Source of the DNA: Clostridium rhizosphaerae
GTDB taxonomy: Bacteria > Bacillota > Clostridia > Clostridiales > Clostridiaceae
DNA: 64,000 nucleotides
Reading direction: 5' to 3'
Assembly (NCBI RefSeq): GCF_016765585.1
Contig: NZ_JAESWC010000002.1
Location: 1,302,001 to 1,366,000, forward strand
In this document: piece by piece, positions 1 to 8,196 of the stretch
Layout: each line of letters begins with the position of its first letter
How positions within the stretch are numbered: the stretch's first letter is position 1
Notes under the pieces: generated by a model
Told to the model about the DNA's origin: nothing
Databases searched by the model: none
What the model saw: only the letters and a program-made list of their open reading frames with translations
Program-made: the position numbers and the translations under genes

Positions 1-81
1 AAAAAGTTTTAATTATAAAATCAATCGTTGAGTAAATCATATAAATATATAATTATAATTGCGTATAAGATGTATAGACTG

Positions 82-153
82 GGTGTAAAGACCGAGAGCA
101 GGTGTAGAAAGTAAAATATTATTTTCTACACAAGGCTCTAAGGTCTTTACACC
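82..153. repeat. Nested near-perfect hairpin
   Basis: Three nested inverted repeats share one axis: ggtgtaaagacc (82-93) with ggtctttacacc (142-153), agagc (95-99) with gctct (135-139), and gtgtagaaa (102-110) with tttctacac (123-131), around a 12-nt AT-rich loop. It lies just past the 3' end of the dehydrogenase gene, but neither strand shows a clear U-tract after it, so it is not a textbook terminator. It could be a U-tract-less terminator, an mRNA 3' stabiliser or a small repeat element. Nothing else is recognisable in bases 1-184. Confidence 0.6.
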
Positions 154-184
154 ACAGCCTGCGGCAATTTATTTCACAATGTAC

Positions 185-1150
185 TTATAGTGTAACCAAG
201 TTTTCAGGATTTCCTTCCATCCATTTTTCAATGTTTCCAAAGGTTATATGCGCTCTTCTCACCATTGCTTCTTTAGTTGCAAAACCTATATGCGGCGCAA
301 GAACAGCATTTGGTGCGCTTAACAATGGATAATCAAGTGATAGAGGAGGTTCCATATCAAACACATCTATTCCTGCGCCGGCTATTTTGCCTTCTCTAAG
401 TGCTTCAGCAAGAGCAGCATTATCAACTATTGGCCCTCTTGCGGTATTAATAAGTATTGCATTTGATTTCATCATAGAAATTTTTTCTTTGCTTATAAGT
501 CCTTTTGTAGAAGCATTTAGAGGTGTATGTATAGTTACTACATCGCTTTGAGATACAAGCTCATCTAGTGAAACATAAGTAACTCCCTTTGTTTTTAAGT
601 TTTCTTTCTCACTTCTGTTATAAGCTAAAACTTTGCAGCCAAAGGCTAAAGCAATTTCAGCTACCTTGGCACCAATTGCCCCTGTTCCCACAACACCAAT
701 TGTTTTTCCAGAGAGATCAAATTGGCTGAAGCCTTCTTTTGTTTTGCCTTCTCTTACACCTTTATCAAGTGGGACTATATTTCTAAGTACAGAGAAAATA
801 AGCCCATAGGTAAGCTCAGCAACAGAAGGAGTACTATAGCCTGCTGCATTGCATACAGTAACATTTTTGTCTTTGCAAGATTTTAAATTCACATGGTCTA
901 CACCTGTAAAAGCAACAGAAATCATCTTTAAGCTGCTGTCAGAATTAATAACCTCTCCCTTTAAAGCCATATTGGCAACAACCAGAACTTCAGCGTCTTT
1001 TGCTCTTTCTTTTAGAACCTCTACATCTTCTATTCTATTCTTATGTACTATAATTTCATGTCCATTTTCAGTAATTGGTTTTGCTATTTTAAGAATTTCT
1101 TCTTCTGAAATTCCTAAAGGCTCAAGTACAACTATTTTCAATTTATGCAT
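185..1150 (-). CDS. D-isomer-specific 2-hydroxyacid dehydrogenase
   Basis: This 321-residue cytoplasmic protein should reduce a 2-keto acid to the D-2-hydroxy acid with NAD(P)H, or the reverse. The Rossmann motif GTGAIG is at residues 155-160, and the family catalytic triad is visible: Arg238 in TARGP, Glu267 in DMEPP and His287 in PHIGF. Length matches the family. The sequence after the second beta strand (AYNRS) has no acidic residue of the kind that favours NAD, so NADP use is possible. Substrate (glycerate, phosphoglycerate, lactate or another) cannot be decided. It appears monocistronic; the upstream gene on the same strand ends separately. An ATG start is preceded by AAAGGAGA. Confidence 0.88.
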   Translation of the reverse strand: MHKLKIVVLEPLGISEEEILKIAKPITENGHEIIVHKNRIEDVEVLKERAKDAEVLVVANMALKGEVINSDSSLKMISVAFTGVDHVNLKSCKDKNVTVCNAAGYSTPSVAELTYGLIFSVLRNIVPLDKGVREGKTKEGFSQFDLSGKTIGVVGTGAIGAKVAEIALAFGCKVLAYNRSEKENLKTKGVTYVSLDELVSQSDVVTIHTPLNASTKGLISKEKISMMKSNAILINTARGPIVDNAALAEALREGKIAGAGIDVFDMEPPLSLDYPLLSAPNAVLAPHIGFATKEAMVRRAHITFGNIEKWMEGNPENLVTL

Positions 1151-1172
1151 CTCCTTTTAAAAAATTATATAT

Positions 1173-2996
1173 TTAATTTTTAAAATAATCACCTTTTATT
1201 ATCATATCAGATATTTTAATTCCTTTAAGCATATTTTCCTTATCTTCTTCATTATAAGTATTGCCTATAATCTTTCCATTATTTAATACTGTAAAGTTTT
1301 TATTAGTTTTAACCAGAATCTTACCTATTGCAGTATATTTGAATTTATCTTCCTCTACTCCAAGCATGTAAGCCATAGTTGGCATTATATCGATATGCCC
1401 CCCTATAGTTTCAATCTTCCTGCCCTGAAGGCTTGGATTATATATTATAAAAGGTATTTTTTTGTCATCAGTCTGCCACCAGTTTCCTTCAAACTTTACA
1501 TCTTTTAATCTGTCATTATAAAACTTATGAACACCTGTATGATCTCCATATATTATAACAATAGAATTTTCAAGCAGTCCATCCTTATTTAACTGAAGAA
1601 GATAATTATTTATCTGTTCATCAACATATCTTACACTTTGAAAATAATCTCCCAAAATAGTACTATTAAGTTCCTTAGAGAGCTTTAAGTACTTATATTT
1701 CTCAGGAAGATTAAACGGTCCATGGCTGGATAGTGTAACTGAATAAGAGTAAAATGGCTGTTTAATATTTTTAAATTTATCTTCAAACTGCTTGAATAAA
1801 GAACCGTCTGAAAGATCTCCTCTTATTAAATCATCCAGCTTATATTCATTTTCATCAATTATTGTCTGAAAACCTAAGGAAGCTCTGTGAACCTCAGCCC
1901 AATTCCAATTACCGCCTATCTCTGCATGAGTTGATATTGTGTTATACCCTATTCCTTCTAACAATTTAGGAAGGGAGTTATACTTTGTATATGGATATCT
2001 AAAAAATGTTACTCCTTCTCTAACAGGAAATAAAGAAGTATTTACTAGCAGATCCGCATCTGAGCTTGTACCATTATTATTTTGCTCATAAATATTATTA
2101 AAATATAAGCTGTTATTTAGAAGCCTATTTAGATTAGGTGTTATTTCCTGCCCCTCAACACTTTGTCCTATAACAAAATTCTCAAGAGACTCAACTTGTA
2201 TTGCAATAAGATTTTTACCCTTAAACATAGCTTTATATTCATTATCAGGAAGGCTTTCCTGTTTCTTTTCAAACCAGCTTTTTATATCTTTTTTATCCTC
2301 ATCACTTAATGGTTTTCTAGTATTTTCTGTAAATTCCCTATATATATCATAAGCATGATAGCCTAAAGGCGAAAGATTGGACATAGTCTGAAAAGGAGCC
2401 CAGGAATTTTTAAACATCATCATTGTTCCCTTTGTTATATCCACTTTATCAATTAAATAGTGAGATAAGCTTATAAATAATAATGGAAAAACTAAACCCA
2501 TAACAAAAGCTTTTATGTTTCGTTTTAAATTTACATACTTATTAGCTTTTCTTATTGATACTGCTATAGGTACAACATCTATAAAAAACAATACATCTAT
2601 AGGATGAACTGAAAATAAATTTCTTTTCATTGGATTAAATAATTCACTATTGTATAAAAATCTTATACTTAAAAAGTTACCATTAGTTCTATAATACCAA
2701 AGATCACAAACAAGCAATAGGCTTATTATAAAATCAATTGAAATATAGAAGCTAAGTCTTTTTCTGCCTTTAAATAGCCAGCCAAAAGACGCTAAAATTA
2801 CAACCATCATTATATGAGATATAAATGGAGGCGGTGAAAAGTACATTTTAGTTATGCTTATTCCGGCAGAATTCTCTGTATGCAGTGTTGATAAAAACAA
2901 CATGGATTTAAGCATTATTATAATAATTGAATATGTAAAGAGTCTATCTTTAAGCATTGGCACTGTTTTTGTTTTATATCTTAATTCATTTATCAT
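1173..2996 (-). CDS. LtaS-family phosphoglycerol transferase (sulfatase fold)
   Basis: A 607-residue membrane enzyme. About five hydrophobic segments fill residues 20-185, followed by an extracytoplasmic sulfatase-fold domain. Landmarks of the lipoteichoic acid synthase family are present: a likely nucleophile Thr310 in NNGTSSD, a metal-region Glu in VESLEN (about 269), His425 in SSHGPF, and Asp485-His486 in GDHTG. By family it would transfer glycerol phosphate from phosphatidylglycerol to a polymer or glycolipid outside the membrane. The start is uncertain because the Shine-Dalgarno before this ATG is poor; Met14 is an alternative. It is a single gene, possibly co-read with the dehydrogenase 22 bases downstream. 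It might modify a polymer other than lipoteichoic acid. Confidence 0.85.
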   Translation of the reverse strand: MINELRYKTKTVPMLKDRLFTYSIIIIMLKSMLFLSTLHTENSAGISITKMYFSPPPFISHIMMVVILASFGWLFKGRKRLSFYISIDFIISLLLVCDLWYYRTNGNFLSIRFLYNSELFNPMKRNLFSVHPIDVLFFIDVVPIAVSIRKANKYVNLKRNIKAFVMGLVFPLLFISLSHYLIDKVDITKGTMMMFKNSWAPFQTMSNLSPLGYHAYDIYREFTENTRKPLSDEDKKDIKSWFEKKQESLPDNEYKAMFKGKNLIAIQVESLENFVIGQSVEGQEITPNLNRLLNNSLYFNNIYEQNNNGTSSDADLLVNTSLFPVREGVTFFRYPYTKYNSLPKLLEGIGYNTISTHAEIGGNWNWAEVHRASLGFQTIIDENEYKLDDLIRGDLSDGSLFKQFEDKFKNIKQPFYSYSVTLSSHGPFNLPEKYKYLKLSKELNSTILGDYFQSVRYVDEQINNYLLQLNKDGLLENSIVIIYGDHTGVHKFYNDRLKDVKFEGNWWQTDDKKIPFIIYNPSLQGRKIETIGGHIDIMPTMAYMLGVEEDKFKYTAIGKILVKTNKNFTVLNNGKIIGNTYNEEDKENMLKGIKISDMIIKGDYFKN

Positions 2997-3084
2997 TAGT
3001 ATCGATCACAGCCTTTGTATAATATTTACTTAAAATATTATACAACAAACTTCATAGCCTGTACTATTATTGCAAAAATAAAAA

Positions 3085-3112
3085 TGCTGTCACCTTGTTA
3101 ACGGTAACAGCA
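3085..3112 (-). terminator. Rho-independent terminator of the SASP gene
   Basis: A 10-bp stem with one mismatch (tgctgtcacc / ggtaacagca on the + strand) is followed on the minus strand by TTTTTATTTTT, just downstream of the SASP stop codon. Confidence 0.8.
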
Positions 3113-3133
3113 CCTTTATGATTTAAATATTAA

Positions 3134-3331
3134 TTATTTTAAACCTTGTTCGTAGGATTCAACCATTTTCTTAACCATTTGTCCGCCTACTGAACCATTT
3201 TCTCTTGAAGTAAGATCTCCATTGTAACCTTCTTTCAAGCCAACTCCTACTTCTCTAGCAGCTTCCATTTTGAATCTGTTTAAACCTTCTTTAGCTTGTG
3301 GTACTAATACTCTATTACTTCTATTTGACAT
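3134..3331 (-). CDS. Alpha/beta-type small acid-soluble spore protein
   Basis: A 65-residue SASP that coats spore DNA in an A-like form, protects it from UV and heat, and is later degraded by GPR protease to feed germination. The hallmark C-terminal half EVGVGLKEGYNG...TSRENGSVGGQMVKKM is intact, and a GPR-type site is seen around residues 21-27 (KMEAARE). Clostridia usually carry several such genes; this is one. AGGAGGAA sits about 7 bases before the ATG and a strong terminator follows the gene. Expression in the forespore under sigma-G is expected from the family; I could not identify a convincing promoter in the roughly 110 bases upstream. Confidence 0.93.
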   Translation of the reverse strand: MSNRSNRVLVPQAKEGLNRFKMEAAREVGVGLKEGYNGDLTSRENGSVGGQMVKKMVESYEQGLK

Positions 3332-3441
3332 AATGTATTCCTCCTTTTTTTATTATGTAATAATTTTTGTTTGCAATATTATTATTAACCGATAAAAGAT
3401 AAATACTCTATAAAATCATTGGCAGTATTGCCATAAATATC

Positions 3442-4010
3442 TTATTTAAAATTCAATCTTAATTTTTCAGCTAATATAGCAATGAACTCACTGTTAGTTG
3501 GCCTTGATTTATGAAACATTGAAAAATCACCAAAAATATTTTGCAGTTCTTTCATATTTCCATGAAGCCACGTAGTTTCTATGGCATGTCTTATTGCTCT
3601 TTCTACTCTGCTTGCAGTAGTATTGTGTATTTTAACAATATCGGGGTATAAAACTGTAGTAATTGAGGATAAAAGTTCTCTATCTTCTAAAACCATTAAA
3701 ATAGCATCTTTTACAAATCTATAACCTTTAATATTAAAAGGCATACCTATAATTTTAAGTAAATCCTTTGTTTCTTCTTCAGCATCTAACCCTACAGGTT
3801 CTTTAACATATCGTTGATTACTGATTACTATCTCTTCCTCAGTATTAAGGCAGGTTTGTTTTATCTTTTTTTTCTAATAACTCAAAGGAAATCGGATTAA
3901 CCACATAGTAATCCGTTCCTATCTTTTGTGTTATCCATATAATCTTTTATAAGAAAATCTAAGTCTTTATTATCATCAACTAATAATACATCTAATTTAC
4001 CATTTTTCAT
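3442..4010 (-). pseudogene. spo0A-like gene with receiver-domain deletion and frameshift
   Basis: Bases 3442-3744 read as an intact Spo0A effector domain, with IKGYRFVKDAI, the recognition-helix region NTTASRVERAIRHAIE, and PTNSEFIAILAEKLRL. Upstream, from an ATG at 4010 with the ribosome site AGGGAGGT still in place, the start of a receiver domain is readable (KLDVLLVDDNKDLDFLIKDY). It then jumps to the receiver's last strand (GTDYYVVNPISFELLEKK), so roughly 70 codons containing the phospho-acceptor Asp are gone and the frame is broken. A second frameshift falls in a run of eight A; nine would restore the frame through the linker. It is probably a decayed second copy or paralogue. The remaining reading frame could give a receiver-less DNA-binding fragment, but its ATG (3742-3744) lacks a good ribosome site. 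Confidence 0.85.
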
Positions 4011-4188
4011 TTGCTTACTTTTACACCTCCCTATAACTATACTCTACTACCTTATTCTTCTTCAGTTGTAAAAAATATATTCACTTTTGCATTGTATATA
4101 ATGCAGTAAGGTTCTTACATTAATGATTATACAAAATGTTCAATCTTGAGTGATTTTTACTGGAGAAGACTGTAATAGAATTTTTGCT

Positions 4189-4216
4189 TTGTATAGATTA
4201 GAATTATTGGTATAAT
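4189..4216 (+). promoter_or_regulatory. Putative sigma-A promoter of birA
   Basis: A perfect -10 box TATAAT (4211-4216) lies 16 bases after TTGTAT (4189-4194), 34 bases ahead of the birA start. I see no BirA-type dyad here. The rest of 4011-4249 holds only the leader of the spo0A-like pseudogene and AT-rich spacer. Confidence 0.6.
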
Positions 4217-4249
4217 AAATGAAGTATTTATAATAAGGAGAGAGCTTAT

Positions 4250-5236
4250 TTGAAAAGTGATATATTAGAGCTTCTAAAAAATGATAAAAATGATTTTATA
4301 TCAGGACAATATATAAGTGAAAAATTAGGCGTAACTCGTACTGCTATATGGAAACATATAAATCAATTAAAAGAAGATGGCTATGAAATAGAGTCCATAT
4401 CAAACAAAGGATACAGACTTGTTTCTTCTCCAGATTTATTAACCTCTGAAGAAATAAAGCCTTATTTAAAAACTGCTTTAATCGGTAGAAATATTTTGCA
4501 TTTTGATTCTTTAGATTCTACTAATGTTAAGGCCAAGCAGCTTGCAGACTCTTTAAAGGTAGATGGCGCCGTTATTATCAGCGAGGAGCAAACAAGCGGT
4601 AAGGGACGCCTTGGCAGGACCTGGGTTTCTCCAAAATATAAGGGAATTTGGATGTCCATAATATTAAAGCCTGACTTAAATCCAATGGATGCAGTTAAGT
4701 TGACCCAAATAGCTGCTGCATCAGTAGTTAATGGCTGCAGTGAGCTTAATATTGATACTTTGATTAAATGGCCAAATGATATTGTTATTAATCATAAAAA
4801 AGTTTGCGGAATACTAACAGAAATGAGTGCAGAGCTTACGAGAATAAACTATATTATTGTAGGCATAGGCATAAATGTCAATATAGATGAAGCTGAATTT
4901 CCAGAAAGCCTAAAGGAAACAGCAACTTCATTAAAAATAGAGGTAAAGCATAAAATAAGCAGACAAGAGCTTATAGGCAGGATTTTAAATAATTTCGAAT
5001 ATCTTTACCTTGAATTTATCAATAACAATAATATTAAAGCCTCACTAGATATTTGCAGAGAAAAATCTGCCTTAATTAATAACAACATAATAGTTATAAA
5101 CAGAGACAAAAATACTGAAGCAAAAGCTTTAGATATTGATGAAGGAGGCAGACTACTTATAGAATACCCTGATGGAAGACAGGAATATCTGATTTCAGGA
5201 GAAGTTTCAATACGCGGAAAAGGAAGCTATATATAA
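4250..5236 (+). CDS. birA: Bifunctional biotin-protein ligase / biotin repressor
   Basis: A 328-residue BirA. Residues 1-60 form a winged helix (ISEKLGVTRTAIWKHINQLKEDGY). Residues about 80-260 form the ligase domain, with the biotinyl-AMP loop SGKGRLGR at 116-123 and KWPND at 173-177. The C-terminus is the small SH3-like domain. It activates biotin with ATP and attaches it to carboxylase subunits; as holo-repressor it controls biotin uptake. The start is TTG at 4250, supported by AAGGAG nine bases earlier. The convergent neighbour bioY carries an operator that fits this protein, which supports a regulatory role. Confidence 0.95.
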   Translation: MKSDILELLKNDKNDFISGQYISEKLGVTRTAIWKHINQLKEDGYEIESISNKGYRLVSSPDLLTSEEIKPYLKTALIGRNILHFDSLDSTNVKAKQLADSLKVDGAVIISEEQTSGKGRLGRTWVSPKYKGIWMSIILKPDLNPMDAVKLTQIAAASVVNGCSELNIDTLIKWPNDIVINHKKVCGILTEMSAELTRINYIIVGIGINVNIDEAEFPESLKETATSLKIEVKHKISRQELIGRILNNFEYLYLEFINNNNIKASLDICREKSALINNNIIVINRDKNTEAKALDIDEGGRLLIEYPDGRQEYLISGEVSIRGKGSYI

Positions 5237-5251
5237 TGCAATATAGCTTCC
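5222..5251. terminator. Bidirectional terminator between birA and bioY
   Basis: Eleven-base perfect arms (ggaagctatat at 5222-5232 and atatagcttcc at 5241-5251) are flanked by AAAA on one side and TTTT on the other, so they can stop both convergent genes. The birA stop codon (5234-5236) lies in the loop. Confidence 0.88.
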
Positions 5252-5257
5252 TTTTAT

Positions 5258-5809
5258 TTATGCTGCTTTCTTAAGCACAGACACTATCTTGGCTCCCAAA
5301 GCAGCTGCAATAATACATTTTGTTAAATCACCAGGAAGAAATACTATAAACCCAGTTTTTAAAACACTTGAAAAGTTTATATTCTTTCCCATTACATTTT
5401 TTATAATAAGATAAAGATATGGAACTCCTATTAAGTAAATAACAATCATTCCTAAAATACAAGCTGTAAATAATCTTACAAAACCTGCTTTTCTGCTGCT
5501 CTCTGTAACTTTTCCTATAACATAAGCTCCTAATACAAATCCAATAAGATACCCAAAGCTTGGACTAATCACAGCATTTAACCCAACTGCCCCAGAGGCA
5601 AAAACCGGGATGCCCAAAAGGCCAATTATAACATAAAGCAATTGAGATAAAGCACCCAGCCTTGATCCCAGCATTATACCTGCCAAAGCTGTAAATAAAA
5701 ATTGAAGAGTTATAGGAACTGCTCCTATAGGAATTTTAATAAAGGCACCAATAGCAGTAAGTGCAGCAAATAATGCAGTAAAAATCATTTCTCTTGTAGT
5801 AATTTTCAT
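5258..5809 (-). CDS. bioY: Biotin ECF transporter substrate-binding subunit BioY
   Basis: A 183-residue integral membrane S-component that binds biotin from outside. About six hydrophobic helices are visible, and the family signatures are present: FTALFAALTAIGAFIKIPIG near the N-terminus and LGSRLGALSQLLYVIIGLLGIPVFASG in the middle. Length matches the family. BioY works with an energising EcfA/EcfT pair, and one such pair is encoded 0.7 kb away on the same strand. A BirA-type operator overlaps its promoter, so it should be repressed when biotin is sufficient. The ATG is preceded by AAAGGAGA. Confidence 0.95.
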   Translation of the reverse strand: MKITTREMIFTALFAALTAIGAFIKIPIGAVPITLQFLFTALAGIMLGSRLGALSQLLYVIIGLLGIPVFASGAVGLNAVISPSFGYLIGFVLGAYVIGKVTESSRKAGFVRLFTACILGMIVIYLIGVPYLYLIIKNVMGKNINFSSVLKTGFIVFLPGDLTKCIIAAALGAKIVSVLKKAA

Positions 5810-5829
5810 ATGTAATCTCCTTTTATAAA

Positions 5830-5860
5830 TTGTTAACTTAAATATATTATAAGTTTACAA
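5830..5860 (-). promoter_or_regulatory. BirA operator overlapping the bioY promoter
   Basis: An inverted repeat TTGTTAACTT (5830-5839) / AAGTTTACAA (5851-5860) with an 11-base spacer matches the known Firmicute BirA box pattern (TTGTTAACC spaced from GGTTAACAA). Reading the minus strand, TTGACA at 5875-5880 and a -10-like TAAACT 17 bases later overlap the upstream arm; a TATAAT lies within the dyad. The position, 21-51 bases before the bioY start, is right for repression. Confidence 0.85.
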
Positions 5861-5995
5861 TCAAAATATAGTATTGTCAACCAATCATTCATTTAAGGTT
5901 TACAAATTAAAATTTAATATTTTTTATAATTTCATGTTTTTTATTTAAATTTTTACAAATACTATAATTTGAATACTGTAATAGGAGATGAAGTT

Positions 5996-6508
5996 ATGAA
6001 AAAAATACTTACTTTACCTTTGTTATTCCTAATAATTCTGTTAAATACAACTACGGTACACTCTTCCCCCTCACTCAGCAGTAAAGATATAATTTCAATC
6101 AGCACAGAAGTTTTAGACAGCATGCTTCAGGATCAGACGGTTCTTAAAGATAAAAGCTATGTTGCAATAGATTTGAGCACAGAACCATTTAAAAGCTTAT
6201 CTGCTTCTGAAAAGCTTCAAGTATTAAATCATATGAAGAAATACGATATAAATCATATCAATGTTATTGCTTCTTCTATTAATGATTTGAAGAACAAAGG
6301 AATGTTTGACAAGAATAACAATTTAAATTTTAACGGAATACAAGGAATTCATTTATCAATAACCTCTATGGATATTTTAAAAAATAATGAAGTGAGTGCA
6401 CTTGGAAGTTGGTATTGCGGTCCTAATTCTACTCAAGACATGAAAGTAATTTTAATAAATGCAGAAGGTAAATGGAAAGTTAAAGAAATTACAAAAATGA
6501 ATTTTTAA
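5996..6508 (+). CDS. Small exported protein of unknown function
   Basis: A 170-residue protein that I do not recognise. The start chosen is the ATG at 5996, because AGGAG lies 8 bases before it and a signal peptide follows at once (MKKILTLPLLFLIILLNTTTVHSS), with cleavage likely near residue 25. The mature part is hydrophilic, has one tryptophan-cysteine pair (SWYCGP) and ends in VKEITKMNF. A TATAAT at 5963-5968 could be its promoter. It sits between the two halves of the biotin transporter on the opposite strand, with no obvious functional link. Confidence 0.7.
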   Translation: MKKILTLPLLFLIILLNTTTVHSSPSLSSKDIISISTEVLDSMLQDQTVLKDKSYVAIDLSTEPFKSLSASEKLQVLNHMKKYDINHINVIASSINDLKNKGMFDKNNNLNFNGIQGIHLSITSMDILKNNEVSALGSWYCGPNSTQDMKVILINAEGKWKVKEITKMNF

Positions 6509-6514
6509 AAAATC

Positions 6515-6538
6515 AGGGGCTGTTTTATAGCAGCCCCT
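6515..6538 (-). terminator. Terminator of the ecfT-ecfA unit
   Basis: AGGGGCTG (6515-6522) pairs with CAGCCCCT (6531-6538). On the minus strand the stem is followed by GATTTTTTAAAAA, so it terminates the transporter operon; the ecfA stop codon overlaps the stem. Confidence 0.82.
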
Positions 6539-7262
6539 ACTTGATATTGTTCTCTATTAAAAATTTTTCATCTTGTATAATTTCATTGTACAAGCCATCT
6601 CTTATAATTGTGTGATCTTTAGAGAATACTATTGCTCTTTTGAAAACACCGTCCACATACTCAAAATCATGAGTTGAGCAAATTAATGTTTTTCCTGAAG
6701 CATTCAGCTTAAGCATAAGTTCTCTAATAAACCTTTTTGTTCTAGGGTCCAGACCATTCATTGGCTCGTCTAAAATAAGCACCTCCGGATTTAGAGCTAA
6801 TACACTTGCTATTGCTACCCTCTTTTTCTCTCCGCCGCTCAAATTATACGGAGTTCTATTTCTTAAAGCTTCTATATCCAACAACTTTAAGCAGTCACTA
6901 ACTCTAATTTCTATCTCCTCTTCTTCAAGTCCCATCTGCTTTGGACCAAAAGCAATTTCTTCATATACATTAGAATTAAAAAGCTGGCTCTCAGAATTTT
7001 GAAAAACAAAGCCAATCCTTTTATGAAATATTTTTGAAAACTTGCTCTCTTCTAAGGAATCCTCGGTTATTTCCTTGCCATCAAACATGTAGCTGCCGCC
7101 ACTTGGAAAGACAATACCATTAATCAGCTTTAGCAAGGTTGATTTTCCGCTGCCATTTGCTCCGATTAAGGCTATGGACTCACCTTTATGTATAGTAAGA
7201 TTTATATTACTTAGTGCACTTATTTCTTTGTAACTAAAACTCAAGTTGTTTAACTGTATCAT
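6537..7262 (-). CDS. ecfA: ECF transporter ATPase (BioM/EcfA type)
   Basis: A 241-residue ABC ATPase with the Walker A motif GANGSGKS (34-41), a Q-loop in VFQNSESQLF (about 87-95), the signature LSGGEKKR (141-148), Walker B VLILDEP (161-167) and a switch His in STHDFEYVDG. The QNSESQLF segment is typical of ECF-type (CbiO-like) ATPases. It energises vitamin or metal uptake through an EcfT scaffold. Because only one ATPase and one EcfT are present and bioY lies close by on the same strand, a dedicated BioMNY complex is the best guess. A shared module serving several S-components elsewhere cannot be excluded. Confidence 0.9.
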   Translation of the reverse strand: MIQLNNLSFSYKEISALSNINLTIHKGESIALIGANGSGKSTLLKLINGIVFPSGGSYMFDGKEITEDSLEESKFSKIFHKRIGFVFQNSESQLFNSNVYEEIAFGPKQMGLEEEEIEIRVSDCLKLLDIEALRNRTPYNLSGGEKKRVAIASVLALNPEVLILDEPMNGLDPRTKRFIRELMLKLNASGKTLICSTHDFEYVDGVFKRAIVFSKDHTIIRDGLYNEIIQDEKFLIENNIK

Positions 7263-7276
7263 AATTTTTTAGTCTC

Positions 7277-8068
7277 CTATATTATAAAGTAAGCTGCAAT
7301 CAAAGCTATATTATAGATGCAGTATAAAATGTCTTTGTAACTAATTCTGAATTTTGACGAATAACTATATTCTCCCGTAAAGCCCCTGCACTCCATTGCT
7401 GAATACATTTCTTCCCCCGTTTCCTTTGATTTTAAAAACAGATTTCCAAGTATTCCGGATAAAGAATTATATTTTTTAGGATTTCTTCCGATAGACTTAA
7501 GTTTTAGTGCATAGAGCATTTCCAGTGCTGACTCTCCTAAAACATAAATATATCTTATTGTTATATCAAATACAAAAATAAATATATCAGGCACGAAAAA
7601 TACCTTTAAGGCTTTTGTAAGTTCACTCCATTTTGCACTATAAGATAATACATTTATAAGTAAAATAGATGTGAAAACCTTTAATATAATTTTTAAAGAA
7701 TTGCTTATATTTCCTAATATTATAGAAGGGATCAGCATTACCAATGTAAAAACAGGCAGTATTAAGCTCAATTTAACTATTGTTTTTACATCCTCCTTGT
7801 CTAAAAAAAGAAGGTATACTAGTGCCGAAAATAATGATAATACAATAAATTCACTATTCTTTGATAGCGAAATAAAAACTAATATTGCAATAGTAAAAGA
7901 CAGTTTAAACATTGGATTTAAGGAATAAAACTGTCCTTTTTTAATAATATAATCTTGTTTTTTTATATTTGAAAGAATCTTTAAAATAGCAAAAGTACTT
8001 TTATCAACAAACTTGTCCTTATCCTCTTTTGGAGTGTACTCGTCCTCTTTAAAAAGCCATTCTCCCAC
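7277..8068 (-). CDS. ecfT: ECF transporter transmembrane scaffold (BioN/EcfT type)
   Basis: A 263-residue membrane protein with four to five hydrophobic helices between residues 55 and 245. The EcfT coupling region is present as a loop with LYALKLKSIGR and, further on, MYSAMECRGFTGEYS, which match the two A-R-G type motifs that grip the ATPases. I choose a GTG start at 8068 with GGGGGTGAGG just before it. An upstream ATG at 8110 is open but lies ahead of a TATAAT (8088-8093) that probably drives the gene. It lies 14 bases upstream of ecfA in one operon. Confidence 0.85.
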   Translation of the reverse strand: MGEWLFKEDEYTPKEDKDKFVDKSTFAILKILSNIKKQDYIIKKGQFYSLNPMFKLSFTIAILVFISLSKNSEFIVLSLFSALVYLLFLDKEDVKTIVKLSLILPVFTLVMLIPSIILGNISNSLKIILKVFTSILLINVLSYSAKWSELTKALKVFFVPDIFIFVFDITIRYIYVLGESALEMLYALKLKSIGRNPKKYNSLSGILGNLFLKSKETGEEMYSAMECRGFTGEYSYSSKFRISYKDILYCIYNIALIAAYFII

Positions 8069-8150
8069 TTCCTCACCCCCAATAATGATTATATCATAAC
8101 ACTGTAACAAATCTGCACTAGATTTTATCAGCAGTATAAAAATTCATATT

Positions 8151-8184
8151 AAAAACCAGATATCAAAATTGACAGCTGGTTTTT
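8151..8184. terminator. Terminator at the end of the spoVA region
   Basis: AAAAACCAG (8151-8159) pairs with CTGGTTTTT (8176-8184), giving U-tracts on both strands. It lies beyond the DUF421 remnant and upstream of ecfT, and would end the spoVA transcript. Confidence 0.75.
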
Positions 8185-8196
8185 AGTGTAATTACT

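Noticed and set aside
3442-3744. Functional short Spo0A
   Set aside because: Upstream codons preserve a broken receiver domain with its ribosome site, so decay explains it better than a designed short protein; kept only as a question.
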